Of a DNA stretch of 64,000 nucleotides, positions 50,507-59,247 are shown piece by piece (within the stretch, counting starts at the first letter, position 1; each line of letters begins with the position of its first letter). The notes under the pieces were generated by a model. It saw only the letters and a list, made by a program, of their open reading frames with translations. It did no database searches and was not told the DNA's origin. This stretch comes from JAVVHE01 sp038238915 (GTDB taxonomy: Bacteria > Pseudomonadota > Alphaproteobacteria > Sphingomonadales > Sphingomonadaceae), in assembly GCA_038238915.1 (NCBI GenBank), contig JBBSFH010000005.1:62001-126000 (forward strand). The letters are read 5' to 3'. Position numbers and translations under genes: made by a program.

Positions 50507-52702
50507 GTGAGAATGATCGGTTGGCGCGTGGCGCTCCTGACGGCTTCGATGATGGCCGCAGCGCCTGCAATGGCCGCTCCGGGCGATACCGCGCGGTGGG
50601 CGCGCGAGGCAGCCACGGTGAGCATCGAGCGAGATCAATGGGGCATCGCGCACGTCCACGGGCATAGCGACGCGGATGCGGTGTTCGGCGCGATCTATGC
50701 TCAGGCCGAGGACGATTTTCCCAGGATCGAAGCCAATTATCTGACCGCACTCGGCCGCACCGCCGAAGCGGCGGGCGAGGGGGCGATCTGGGCCGATCTG
50801 CGGCAGCGGATGTTCATCGATCCCGCCGATCTCAAAGCGAAATATGCCGCCAGCCCGGCTTGGCTGCGCGCGCTGATGGTCGCGTGGGCGGACGGCCTCA
50901 ACTTTTATCTCGCGTCCCACCCCGCCGTGCATCCGCGCGTGCTCACCCGCTTCGAGCCGTGGATGGCGCTTTCCTTCACCGAAGGCAGCATCGGCGGTGA
51001 TATCGAGAGCATCCGTCTGTCCAAGCTCGCCGCCTTTTACGGCGGCCACACCGCGCCCGAGTCGCCCGACAGCGGCGACGGGCAGCCTCGGGGCGAGGCC
51101 GATCCCACCGGCTCGAACGGGATCGCCATCGCGCCCTCGCACACGGTTGCGGGCCATGCGCTGCTGCTCATCAACCCGCACACCAGCTTCTTCTTCCGCT
51201 CCGAACTGCAGATGACGAGCGACGCGGGGTTAAACGCCTACGGAGCTTCCACCTGGGGACAGTTCTTCATCTACCAGGGCTTCAACGAACACGCCGGCTG
51301 GATGCACACATCTAGCAATGTCGACGTGATCGATGAGTTCGCCGAAACCGTGCGCGCGACCGGAGGACTGCGCTATCGATACGGCAGCGAGGATCGGCCG
51401 TTCCGGAAGTCCACGGTGACCATCCGTTACCGCGCGAACGATGGCAAAGTCCGAACGCGCGATTTCACCGTGTACCGCACCCATCACGGCCCGGTCGTCC
51501 GCCGCGAGGGCAACAAGTGGATCGCGGTTTCGCTGATGAACAAGCCGATTGAGGCGCTCGAACAATCATGGCTTCGAACGCGCGCGCATGATTACGCGCA
51601 GTTCGTGAAGGTGGCAGCGCTCCAGGCCAATTCTTCCAACAACACGCTCTTCGCCGACGACAAGGGCGAGATCGCGTACCTCCACCCTCAGTTCGTGCCG
51701 CGCCGCGACGACCGGCTCGATTACATGCACCCGGTCGATGGTGCCGACCCTGCCGCCGACTGGCACGGCCTCCATAGCGTGGCCGAGCTCCCGCACGTGG
51801 TTAGCCCCCTGAACGGCTGGCTGATGAATACCAACGACGCCCCGTGGGCGGCGGCGGGGAAGGACAGCCCGCGCCAGGCGGATTTCCCGCGCTACATGGA
51901 CCAGTTCGGCGAGAATTCGCGGGGCCTGCATGCCGTCAGCCTGCTTCGCGCCACGCCGCACTTCACCCCAGAAACCCTGATCGCGGCCGCTTATGATCCC
52001 GCGCTCCCCGCGTTCGATCGCCTGCTGCCGCCACTGTTCGCCGCCTTCGATGCCCTGCCCGCGAACGATCCACAGCACGCGCGCCTCGCCCAACCCATCG
52101 CGCTGCTGCGCGCGTGGGACCGACGCTGGGCGGCGCAATCGACCGCGACCTCGCTCGCGGTCTTCTGGGGCGAGACGTTGCGCGATGGTGTGAAGTCGGA
52201 CGCGCCGCTGCAGATGCTCTCGGTCATCGACCAGATGGCGGCGACCCCCGCGTCCGCCCAACTCGCCGCGCTCGCCGCCGCGACCGATCGTCTGAAGGCA
52301 GACTTTGGTGACTGGCGCGTGCCGTGGGGGGAGATCAACCGGTTCCAGCGCCGGACCGCCGACATCGTGCAGACGTTTGACGATGCCGCGCCAAGCATCC
52401 CCGTCGCTTTCACCTCGGCGCAGTGGGGTTCGCTCGCCTCTTTCGGCGCCAAGGCCTATCCCGGTACGCATCGTTATTATGGCACCAGTGGCAACAGCTT
52501 CGTCGCGGTCGTCGAGTTCGGCCCGCAACTTCGCGCGTGGGCGGTGACGGCGGGCGGCGAAAGCGGCGACCCCGCGTCACCGCACTTCGACGATCAGGCG
52601 GAACGCTATGCGAAAGGCGATCTCCGGCCCGTTCTATTCTCGGCCGCCGAGCGCAAGGGCCATGTCGCGCGAAAATATCATCCGGGCGAGATCGCGCGAT
52701 AA
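50507..52702 (+). CDS. Penicillin acylase family protein (Ntn hydrolase, S45)
   Basis: The 731-aa periplasmic proenzyme has a signal peptide ending PAMAAPG, an alpha-chain region, and the autoprocessing nucleophile Ser203 in TGSNGIAIAPSH, which would become the beta-chain N-terminus. Asn/Arg active-site partners appear further on (NEHAGWMHTSSN, VYRTHHGPV, GTSGNSF). S45 enzymes release acyl groups from amides, including beta-lactams, acyl-homoserine lactones and lipopeptides. The start is GTG 50507, six bases after GGGGAG; ATG 50513 is the alternative. It is divergent from the amidohydrolase. Substrate unknown. Confidence 0.88.
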   Translation: MRMIGWRVALLTASMMAAAPAMAAPGDTARWAREAATVSIERDQWGIAHVHGHSDADAVFGAIYAQAEDDFPRIEANYLTALGRTAEAAGEGAIWADLRQRMFIDPADLKAKYAASPAWLRALMVAWADGLNFYLASHPAVHPRVLTRFEPWMALSFTEGSIGGDIESIRLSKLAAFYGGHTAPESPDSGDGQPRGEADPTGSNGIAIAPSHTVAGHALLLINPHTSFFFRSELQMTSDAGLNAYGASTWGQFFIYQGFNEHAGWMHTSSNVDVIDEFAETVRATGGLRYRYGSEDRPFRKSTVTIRYRANDGKVRTRDFTVYRTHHGPVVRREGNKWIAVSLMNKPIEALEQSWLRTRAHDYAQFVKVAALQANSSNNTLFADDKGEIAYLHPQFVPRRDDRLDYMHPVDGADPAADWHGLHSVAELPHVVSPLNGWLMNTNDAPWAAAGKDSPRQADFPRYMDQFGENSRGLHAVSLLRATPHFTPETLIAAAYDPALPAFDRLLPPLFAAFDALPANDPQHARLAQPIALLRAWDRRWAAQSTATSLAVFWGETLRDGVKSDAPLQMLSVIDQMAATPASAQLAALAAATDRLKADFGDWRVPWGEINRFQRRTADIVQTFDDAAPSIPVAFTSAQWGSLASFGAKAYPGTHRYYGTSGNSFVAVVEFGPQLRAWAVTAGGESGDPASPHFDDQAERYAKGDLRPVLFSAAERKGHVARKYHPGEIAR

Positions 52703-52750
52703 GGGCTTAAGCGCGCCTCCCAGCCCGCTCGATCGATTTTGCTTCGAGGA

Positions 52751-54685
52751 TCAACTGGCCTGCAGATACTGCCCGAACCAGCTCGCCATGCGACGCTCCA
52801 GATCATGCACGGTCTCCGGTTTGCGGAAGTGGTGACCCTCACCGCCATAGATAACGAGATCGGTCCGCACGCCCATCGCCTTTAGACCGTGCCAGAACTG
52901 CAGGGATTGCGCCGCCGGGCATTCGACATCTAGCTCGCCGACATAGATCAGCGTGGGAGTTCGCGCCGCCTTGATGTTGGTGAGCGGCGATAGCTTCACG
53001 TAGATCGCCGGATCGTCGTAGGCAGATGCTCCGAAAAACGGGATCATCCATTGATCGATGCCATTCTGGCCGTAGTAGCTCACCCAGTCGCCGATCCCCG
53101 CGCCCGCAACCGCAGCCTTGAAGCGCGTGCTGTGCGTCACCGTCCACATCGTCATGTAACCGCCATAGGAATGACCGAACACACCGAGCCGCGCGTCGTC
53201 GACGGGGGCGATCTTCTCGACCGCATCCACGCCAGCCAGAATATCGCGCAAGTCCCCGCCACCAAAATCGCGCACGTTCGCGCGCGTGAAGACCTCGCCC
53301 TGACCGTAGGAGCCGCGCGGATTGGGCAGGAAGATGAAATAGCCGCTCTGGATCAGCGTTGCATCGCTGCCTTTCCAGAGGTAGGTAGGTGTGGTTGCAG
53401 ACGATGGCCCGCCGTGGACCTGCACGATCATCGGGTAGCTCTTGCCCGGCACGGTCTTGGGTGCGAGCAGCCAGCCTTGGACCGTATAGCCGTCGCTCTG
53501 CCAGCTGACGCTGCGAGCCTGGACCTTGGGCAGCAGCGCCGCGTTCATGTGCGTGACCGGATCGAAGGCGAGCGTGCCCGCCGCCTTGCCGAGCAGGATT
53601 TCGGGGGGCTGGGTGAAATCCTGGCGGACCGTGGCGACTGTCCTGCCATCCGCGCTGACCGCGATGTCGTCGTCGGCTGCGTGCAGCGTGACCGGCGCGG
53701 ACCACAGCCGCTGAAGTTGCGCGCGGCCATTGCCCAGTGCAACGTGATCGATCTCGCGCTGATCGCCGTTCAGCCGGGTCACGATCGGGTCGTGCGATTG
53801 CCAATTCAGCGAGACGATGGTCGCGTGCGCGCCCTCGGTCAGGTTCTTCGGGGCCACGCCGCCGCTCAATGGCACGCTGAACAGATCGCCGCCGACTGGG
53901 CCGAAGTCGCTCATCAGCCCGCCGATGAACAGCACGGTCTTGCCGTCGGGCGAAACGCGCGGCCGGTTCATCTGGAAAGACGGCGCTGCTATCACGCGCG
54001 CGGCACCGCCCTGTATGTCGATCGCGACCAGTTTGGCGACCCACCAGTTATTGTCACCATTGCCCTTGGCGGCAGTCCCGACGAAGCCGCGTCCATCGGG
54101 CATCCAGCTATATTCGTACACGAACGTATCGGACGGCGAGACAAAGCGGAGTTCGCCGCCGCGCGCCGGGACGATCGCGATCCGCTGCTCATCATCATCG
54201 GTGCCGATTTCGCCGACCTGAGGCGCGCCCGCCTCGACCGCGCCGATCTGCTTGCGCGGAGCGGCGACCGCCAGCAGGGCTATGGTGCTGCCGTCGGGCG
54301 ACCAGGTGGGGTGTGCGGCGATGCCTTTGAGTGTGGCGATCGCGGTCGGCCGGTTGTCCTGCGTTGTGTACAGCGTCGCGGTGCCGGTGCGCTTGTCTTG
54401 CGCCACAAAGGCGATGTGCTTGCCGTCGGGCGACCAGGCAGGGCCTTCGTAGCGGCAGGTGTTGCACGGATCGATGCTGGCGAGCACCGCACCACCATGC
54501 GCCGCGCGCACGACGATCGTTCCATGAGGATCGGGCGCTGCGGTGTCGGCGGCCTCGGTCGCCTCGATATCCGCAAGTCGGTCGCCGGCGGGGGTCACCG
54601 CGAGGTTCTGGAACGTGTGTAGTTCGGGGGCGGCGGTGGCCGCTGTCGAAGCGGCACAAAGGGCCGCGATCAGCAAGAATTTCAA
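52751..54685 (-). CDS. S9 family peptidase, exported, third copy in the window
   Basis: The 644-aa serine peptidase has a signal peptide ending TAATAA and a propeller with WSPDG, MPDG and VSPDG blades. The catalytic domain carries VFGHSYGGYMT (nucleophile Ser), GELDVECP (Asp) and GEGHHFRKP (His). A local Cys pair (DPCNTC, about residues 74-77) could form a disulfide. It starts with TTG, eight bases after GGGAGTG. It is not in an obvious operon and is divergent from the aminotransferase. It resembles dipeptidyl- or acylaminoacyl-peptidases. Confidence 0.88.
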   Translation of the reverse strand: MKFLLIAALCAASTAATAAPELHTFQNLAVTPAGDRLADIEATEAADTAAPDPHGTIVVRAAHGGAVLASIDPCNTCRYEGPAWSPDGKHIAFVAQDKRTGTATLYTTQDNRPTAIATLKGIAAHPTWSPDGSTIALLAVAAPRKQIGAVEAGAPQVGEIGTDDDEQRIAIVPARGGELRFVSPSDTFVYEYSWMPDGRGFVGTAAKGNGDNNWWVAKLVAIDIQGGAARVIAAPSFQMNRPRVSPDGKTVLFIGGLMSDFGPVGGDLFSVPLSGGVAPKNLTEGAHATIVSLNWQSHDPIVTRLNGDQREIDHVALGNGRAQLQRLWSAPVTLHAADDDIAVSADGRTVATVRQDFTQPPEILLGKAAGTLAFDPVTHMNAALLPKVQARSVSWQSDGYTVQGWLLAPKTVPGKSYPMIVQVHGGPSSATTPTYLWKGSDATLIQSGYFIFLPNPRGSYGQGEVFTRANVRDFGGGDLRDILAGVDAVEKIAPVDDARLGVFGHSYGGYMTMWTVTHSTRFKAAVAGAGIGDWVSYYGQNGIDQWMIPFFGASAYDDPAIYVKLSPLTNIKAARTPTLIYVGELDVECPAAQSLQFWHGLKAMGVRTDLVIYGGEGHHFRKPETVHDLERRMASWFGQYLQAS

Positions 54686-54828
54686 ACGTCACTCCCGGCG
54701 CAGACACCAACCCGTCGATCTGCCGTCCGGGCAGCGAACCATTGGATCGCCGCCACGCTACCGCCGCTTTCATGACCGCGCCAGCCTGCGGATGGCGCGC
54801 GGGCCGAACGCTGGTCTATGCTGCTGCG

Positions 54829-55752
54829 ATGGCTCACGGCACGCATGATTTTACTCCCGATCCGCGCAACGCGGACATCCTGATCAACGTCAACGGCGCG
54901 CTCGTCCCACGCGCGGACGCGATGGTTTCGGTCTTCGATTCGGGCTTCATGCTCGGCGACGGTATGTGGGAGGGGCTGCGCGTCCACGCCGGGCGGATCG
55001 CGTTCCTCGATCAGCATCTCGATCGCCTGTGGGAGGGCGCGAAGGCGATCTTCATGGAGATCGGCATCGATCGCGCCGCGCTCGAGCGTCGCCTGTTCGA
55101 CACGATCGACGCGAACGACATGGGCGCGGGCTGCCACATCCGGCTGATGGTGACGCGCGGCATCCGCTCCACCCCGTATCAGGATCCGCGCGTGGTGGTT
55201 TCCCCCGCGACCATCGTCATTATCGCCGAGCATAAGGATCCGCCGCCGAGCACCATCGAGAGCGGGATCACGCTGTTCACCGTGCATGTGCGACGCGGTT
55301 TCCCCGATGTGCAGGATCCCAAGCTCAATTCGCACTCCAAGCTCAACTGCATCACCGCGTGTATCCAAGCGACGCAGGCAGGCGCGGACGAGGCGCTGAT
55401 GCTCGATCCGCACGGCTTTGTCGCCACTTGCAACTCCACCCACTTCTTCATCGTGCGCCGGGGTGAGGTCTGGACCTCCACGGGTGATTATTGCCTTGGC
55501 GGGATCACGCGCAGCAATGTGATCGCGATCTGCCGCGCCGAGGGGATCCCGGTGTTCGAGCGCAATTTCTCGCTGACCGATGTGTACGGCGCGGATGAAG
55601 CCTTCGTCACCGGCACCTTCGCAGGGGTCGTGCCGGTGACCACCATCGACGGGCGACGGTTGACCGAGGCGCGCGGGCCGATGGTCGAGCGGCTGCAGGG
55701 GCTTTACCGCGCGCTGATCGATCGGGATTGCGCGGCGCGGGCGCGTCCGTGA
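54829..55752 (+). CDS. Class IV aminotransferase (branched-chain/D-amino-acid type)
   Basis: The 307-aa fold-type IV PLP enzyme has VSVFDSGFMLGDGMWEGLRV at the N-terminus, catalytic Lys171 in NSHSKLNCI, ADEALMLDPHGFVATCNSTHFFIV and GGITRSNVIAICR. Whether it acts on branched-chain L-amino acids or D-alanine cannot be decided from motifs alone. The frame is open much further upstream, but that part shadows the peptidase; ATG 54829 fits the family start although its ribosome site is weak. It overlaps the sulfotransferase-like gene by GTGA. Confidence 0.85.
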   Translation: MAHGTHDFTPDPRNADILINVNGALVPRADAMVSVFDSGFMLGDGMWEGLRVHAGRIAFLDQHLDRLWEGAKAIFMEIGIDRAALERRLFDTIDANDMGAGCHIRLMVTRGIRSTPYQDPRVVVSPATIVIIAEHKDPPPSTIESGITLFTVHVRRGFPDVQDPKLNSHSKLNCITACIQATQAGADEALMLDPHGFVATCNSTHFFIVRRGEVWTSTGDYCLGGITRSNVIAICRAEGIPVFERNFSLTDVYGADEAFVTGTFAGVVPVTTIDGRRLTEARGPMVERLQGLYRALIDRDCAARARP

Positions 55753-56480
55753 CGATCCGGGTCGCGATGTGGTCCGGCCCGCGCAACATCTCGACCGCGC
55801 TGATGCGCAGCTTCGGTGCGCGGGCGGATACGGTAGTGAGCGACGAGCCGTTCTATGGCTGCTACCTGCGCGAGACACGCGCGCAACATCCGATGGCGGA
55901 CACAATCATCGCCGATATGGACTGCGAGTGGCACTCGGTCGCTTCGGCGTTGAGTGGCCCGCCGCCCACGCCGCGCGCGGTCTGGTATCAAAAGCACATG
56001 GCGCATCACATGGTCGGCGCGGTTGCGCCGGACGATCTGGTGAGCGTGCGCCACGCCTTCCTGATCCGCGAACCCGCGCGGATGATCGCCTCGTATCTCG
56101 GCAAACGCGAGACCGTCCGTGCGGTCGATCTTGGCCTTGCCGCGCAGCGCGCGTTTTTCGATCGCGAAGCCGATCGGCGGGGAGTGCCGCCGCCGGTGAT
56201 CGATGCGGCCGATGTGCTGGCCGATCCGGCGGGCACGCTCGCGCGGCTTTGCGATGCGCTCGGCATAGGCTGGGATGCCGCGATGCTCGCTTGGGCACCG
56301 GGGCCGCGCGCGACCGACGGCATCTGGTCGCCCCACTGGTATGGGCGCGTGCTCGAGACGACGGGGTTCGAGCACGGTGAGGGGCCTGCGACCGTGCTCG
56401 ACGATGCGGCGGCGGCGGTGGCGCTCCAATGCGACGATGATTATGCCTATCTTCGCCGCTTCCGGACCTCGCGGGCGTGA
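55749..56480 (+). CDS. Sulfotransferase-like P-loop protein
   Basis: The 243-aa protein starts MTIRVAMWSGPRNISTALM, a phosphosulfate-binding-loop-like SGPRN(I/L)ST motif of sulfotransferase-like proteins. RHAFLIREPARMIASYL matches the 3'-phosphate-binding segment (RxPxxxxxS-like). A class IV aminotransferase directly upstream with overlapping stop/start (GTGA) implies joint expression; similar pairings are seen in other proteobacteria, but the reaction is unknown. It could be a true PAPS enzyme or a diverged P-loop protein. Confidence 0.72.
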   Translation: MTIRVAMWSGPRNISTALMRSFGARADTVVSDEPFYGCYLRETRAQHPMADTIIADMDCEWHSVASALSGPPPTPRAVWYQKHMAHHMVGAVAPDDLVSVRHAFLIREPARMIASYLGKRETVRAVDLGLAAQRAFFDREADRRGVPPPVIDAADVLADPAGTLARLCDALGIGWDAAMLAWAPGPRATDGIWSPHWYGRVLETTGFEHGEGPATVLDDAAAAVALQCDDDYAYLRRFRTSRA

Positions 56481-56690
56481 GTGGAGCGCTACTGTGCCCG
56501 ACTTCTACGAAGATGCAGCGACGGTCCCGACCCTGAACCCGAAATGTATCCGCTAGTAATGGCCGGGACAGACTGACAGAATCGTTTAAACCGGCACCAA
56601 GTTTACATCTTGTACATGTCCCGCATCGCGCGACACTATCGTTCATCTTCGGGCGTTACAGCGATGATGTTCGCTTGCCAGGAGACGACG

Positions 56691-59126
56691 ATGCGACCCC
56701 TCATTACCCCTTCGCATCTTGTGATTGCCACGATGCTCGCCGCGCTGCCGCTTGCCGCGTGCAACAAGCAGCCGACGGCCCCGCCCGCGCAGAACGTGCT
56801 GGCGCAGGGCGCCGCGCTCGCAACCGTGCCCGATACTGGACCCGTCAGCGCGCCGCCGATCGCTGCGCTGCCGCTCGCTACCGCCGCGCCGCCACCGCTT
56901 GCCGCCGCGCCCGTTTATAGCGCGTTGCCGCCGCCGCCGCGCGCGATCCGGTATCGCAGTCGGCCCCGCCGCGACCGTTACGGACCGGTAAGCCGCGCTT
57001 ACGCGATGAGCGACGCGTTCGGCGATACGCCGCCCGATTATACCGTCGATTACCAGGGAACGCGCCCGTGGGTCTGGCGCGCGAACGACGGTGCCTACCG
57101 CGTGGTCGAGCAGCTCCCGCAGGGCGAGCGCGTCTATTATTACGACCAAGGGTCCGATCAGCCCTATTATGTCCGCGATCCCGATTATGGCTACGCCTAT
57201 GACAATGGCGAATATGCGGGCGCTTATGGCCCCGACGGTATTCCGCTCGACGATGGGATCGCGCAGCAGCGCGCCGACTACGCCGGGCGGTATTACGAGC
57301 GCGGGCGCGGTCTTTACCGCGCGGCGCAATATGATCGTCGGCAGGGTGCCTATGCCGCCAATTGGCAGGCGCGGCGGCAGGATCTTTACGATCAGCGCCA
57401 GCAATGGGCCGAGGCGCAGCAGCGCGATGCGGACTGGCAATCGTGGCAGGCCGAACACGCCGATCAGGAGCGCCGTCACTGGGAGCGCGAGCGCAACCAG
57501 CGTGTCGCCTACGCCGCCGCGATCGGGGTTGCGGTCGGGGCGGGTGCGGCGCTGCTGATCGATCATCATCATGACGGGCGACCAGCCGATGGCTATCGGC
57601 CGAACGATCCGCGCTATGGCCAGTCCTTCGGCCCAGGTTCGCCTGCGGCTCCGGTGCAATATGGGCGGGCGCAGCCGGTTCAGGCCGTGCCAGTCACGCC
57701 GACGGGGGTTTCCGCGCCCGCGCAGGCGCAGCGCGATGCTGCGGCGCAAGTGCAGATCGCCGCGTTGGCGGACGCAAGGGCGCGTGAGGATGCGGCGAAT
57801 GCTGCGCTCGCCCATCAGCGCGCGGCGCAGAATGCGACCGCTGCCGCCACCATCGCTGGCCAGCGCGACGCGGCTGCCGCGCAGGCGCGACAGGCTGCGG
57901 CCGATCGGACGCGCGCCGCCAACGTGCAGCAGCAAACTGCCGAGGCGGCACGGCTTCAGGCCGCCAGCGCGGCCAAGATCCAGCGTGACCAGCTCGCCGC
58001 CCCGCGCGCGAGCGCGGTGGCGGCGACGCGCGCCGGGCACGTCCAGGCGGCCGACGCCGCGCGCGTTGCCGCGCAGGCGCAGCAGGCCAAGGCAGCGGCA
58101 AGCGCGCAGGCAGCCAAAGCCCAGCAGCAGCAATCGGCCGAGGCGGCGCGCGTTCAGGCCGCCAACGCGACCAGACTGCAACGCGACCAACTCGCCGCCC
58201 AGCGCGCAAGCGCGATGGCCGCGACGCGCGCCGAGCATGCCCAGGCCGCAGAGACCGCGCGCGCGGCTGCCCAGGCGCAGCAGGCCAAGGCAGCGGCGGC
58301 AAGCGCGCAGGCGGCGACGGTTGCGAAGACGGCACGCCAGCAGCAGCTAGCCGCCGAGCGTAGTGCGGCCGCAGCCGCGAATGCCGAGCGCGCCAAGGCC
58401 GCCCAGACCGAACATGCCGGGGCGGCAACCGCCGCCAAGGCGAAGGCGGATCAACTCGCGAGCGAACGCGCACAGGCCAGGCTGGCGGCCGAAGCCGAGC
58501 ACACCAAGGCCGCAGCCGAAGCGGCGCAGCGCCACCAGGCCGAGGCTGGGCGGGCCACGGCCGCGCAGGCTGAAGCGGCGACGGCAGCCCGCGCGCAACG
58601 CGACCAAGAAGCTGCCCAGCGCGCGAGTGTGGCAGCGGCGGTCAACGCCGAGCGCGCCAGGGCCGCCGAAGCCGCGCACGCGGCAGCGGCAACCGCCGCC
58701 AAGGCGAAGGCGGATCAACTGGCGAGCGAGCGCGCACAGGCCAAGGTGGCCGCCGAAGCCGAGCACGCCAAGGCTGCAGCCGACGCGGCGCAGCGCCACC
58801 AGGCCGAGGCTGCACGCGCCGAGACTGCGCGGGCCGAAGCGGCCAACGCAGCCCGCGCGCAACGCGATCAGCAAGCCGCCCAGCGGGCGAGTGCGGCCGC
58901 CGCCGCCAATGCCGAGCACGCCAAGGCTGCCGAGGCGGCGCGTGCCGAACATGCGGCTGCCGCGGCCGCTCAGCGCGATGCCGCCACTGCCGCGCATGCG
59001 CAGGCGACCGAGGCCGCACGGGCTAAACAGGCCGAAGCCCAAGCCGCGCGCGCCAAGCAGCGCGAGGCGGCAAAGCCGGTGCAGCCAGACAAGTCCCCGC
59101 CGCAGGAAACCAAGCCGCAGCCATAG
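56691..59126 (+). CDS. Ala-rich repeat lipoprotein, unknown function
   Basis: The 811-aa protein begins with a lipoprotein signal (lipobox LAAC, Cys about 25). A Tyr/Asp-rich domain follows (about 100-225, with TRPWVWRANDGAYRVVEQLPQGERVYYYD), then a QRR-rich segment, a glycine-zipper/membrane-like stretch (AYAAAIGVAVGAGAALLID, about 292-310), and 460 residues of Ala/Gln/Arg/Glu helix-forming repeats containing two separate tandem duplications. ATG 56691 follows GGAG. It suggests an envelope-anchored long helical rod or coiled coil, TolA-like in composition. No catalytic domain is seen. Confidence 0.75.
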   Translation: MRPLITPSHLVIATMLAALPLAACNKQPTAPPAQNVLAQGAALATVPDTGPVSAPPIAALPLATAAPPPLAAAPVYSALPPPPRAIRYRSRPRRDRYGPVSRAYAMSDAFGDTPPDYTVDYQGTRPWVWRANDGAYRVVEQLPQGERVYYYDQGSDQPYYVRDPDYGYAYDNGEYAGAYGPDGIPLDDGIAQQRADYAGRYYERGRGLYRAAQYDRRQGAYAANWQARRQDLYDQRQQWAEAQQRDADWQSWQAEHADQERRHWERERNQRVAYAAAIGVAVGAGAALLIDHHHDGRPADGYRPNDPRYGQSFGPGSPAAPVQYGRAQPVQAVPVTPTGVSAPAQAQRDAAAQVQIAALADARAREDAANAALAHQRAAQNATAAATIAGQRDAAAAQARQAAADRTRAANVQQQTAEAARLQAASAAKIQRDQLAAPRASAVAATRAGHVQAADAARVAAQAQQAKAAASAQAAKAQQQQSAEAARVQAANATRLQRDQLAAQRASAMAATRAEHAQAAETARAAAQAQQAKAAAASAQAATVAKTARQQQLAAERSAAAAANAERAKAAQTEHAGAATAAKAKADQLASERAQARLAAEAEHTKAAAEAAQRHQAEAGRATAAQAEAATAARAQRDQEAAQRASVAAAVNAERARAAEAAHAAAATAAKAKADQLASERAQAKVAAEAEHAKAAADAAQRHQAEAARAETARAEAANAARAQRDQQAAQRASAAAAANAEHAKAAEAARAEHAAAAAAQRDAATAAHAQATEAARAKQAEAQAARAKQREAAKPVQPDKSPPQETKPQP
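57930..58955 (+). repeat. Two tandem duplications coding for 66-aa and 88-aa repeats
   Basis: Within the Ala-rich lipoprotein, a 198-bp unit (57930-58127; QRDQLAA and QAQQAKAA) repeats at 58128-58325, the second with one extra Ala. A different 264-bp unit (58428-58691; AKADQLASERAQA and AAQRHQAEA) repeats at 58692-58955. Units are near-identical in protein and highly similar in DNA, so the region is prone to copy-number change and to long spurious frames on the other strand. Confidence 0.8.
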
Positions 59127-59247
59127 TCTTTGATCGGGCTGGTCTGCGACGGGCCGCTTCTGGCGATGCCGCCCGGCAGGCCACGCCGTGAGCCTTGGCG
59201 ATCCCGCTCCACCGTTCTAGCGTGCCCGTGTAACGAGGACCGCTCCC

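Noticed and set aside
56643..58238. Long minus-strand frame opposite the Ala-rich lipoprotein
   Set aside because: The lipoprotein has a ribosome site and a lipobox; the opposite frame is a by-product of Ala-codon (GCN/NGC) repeats.
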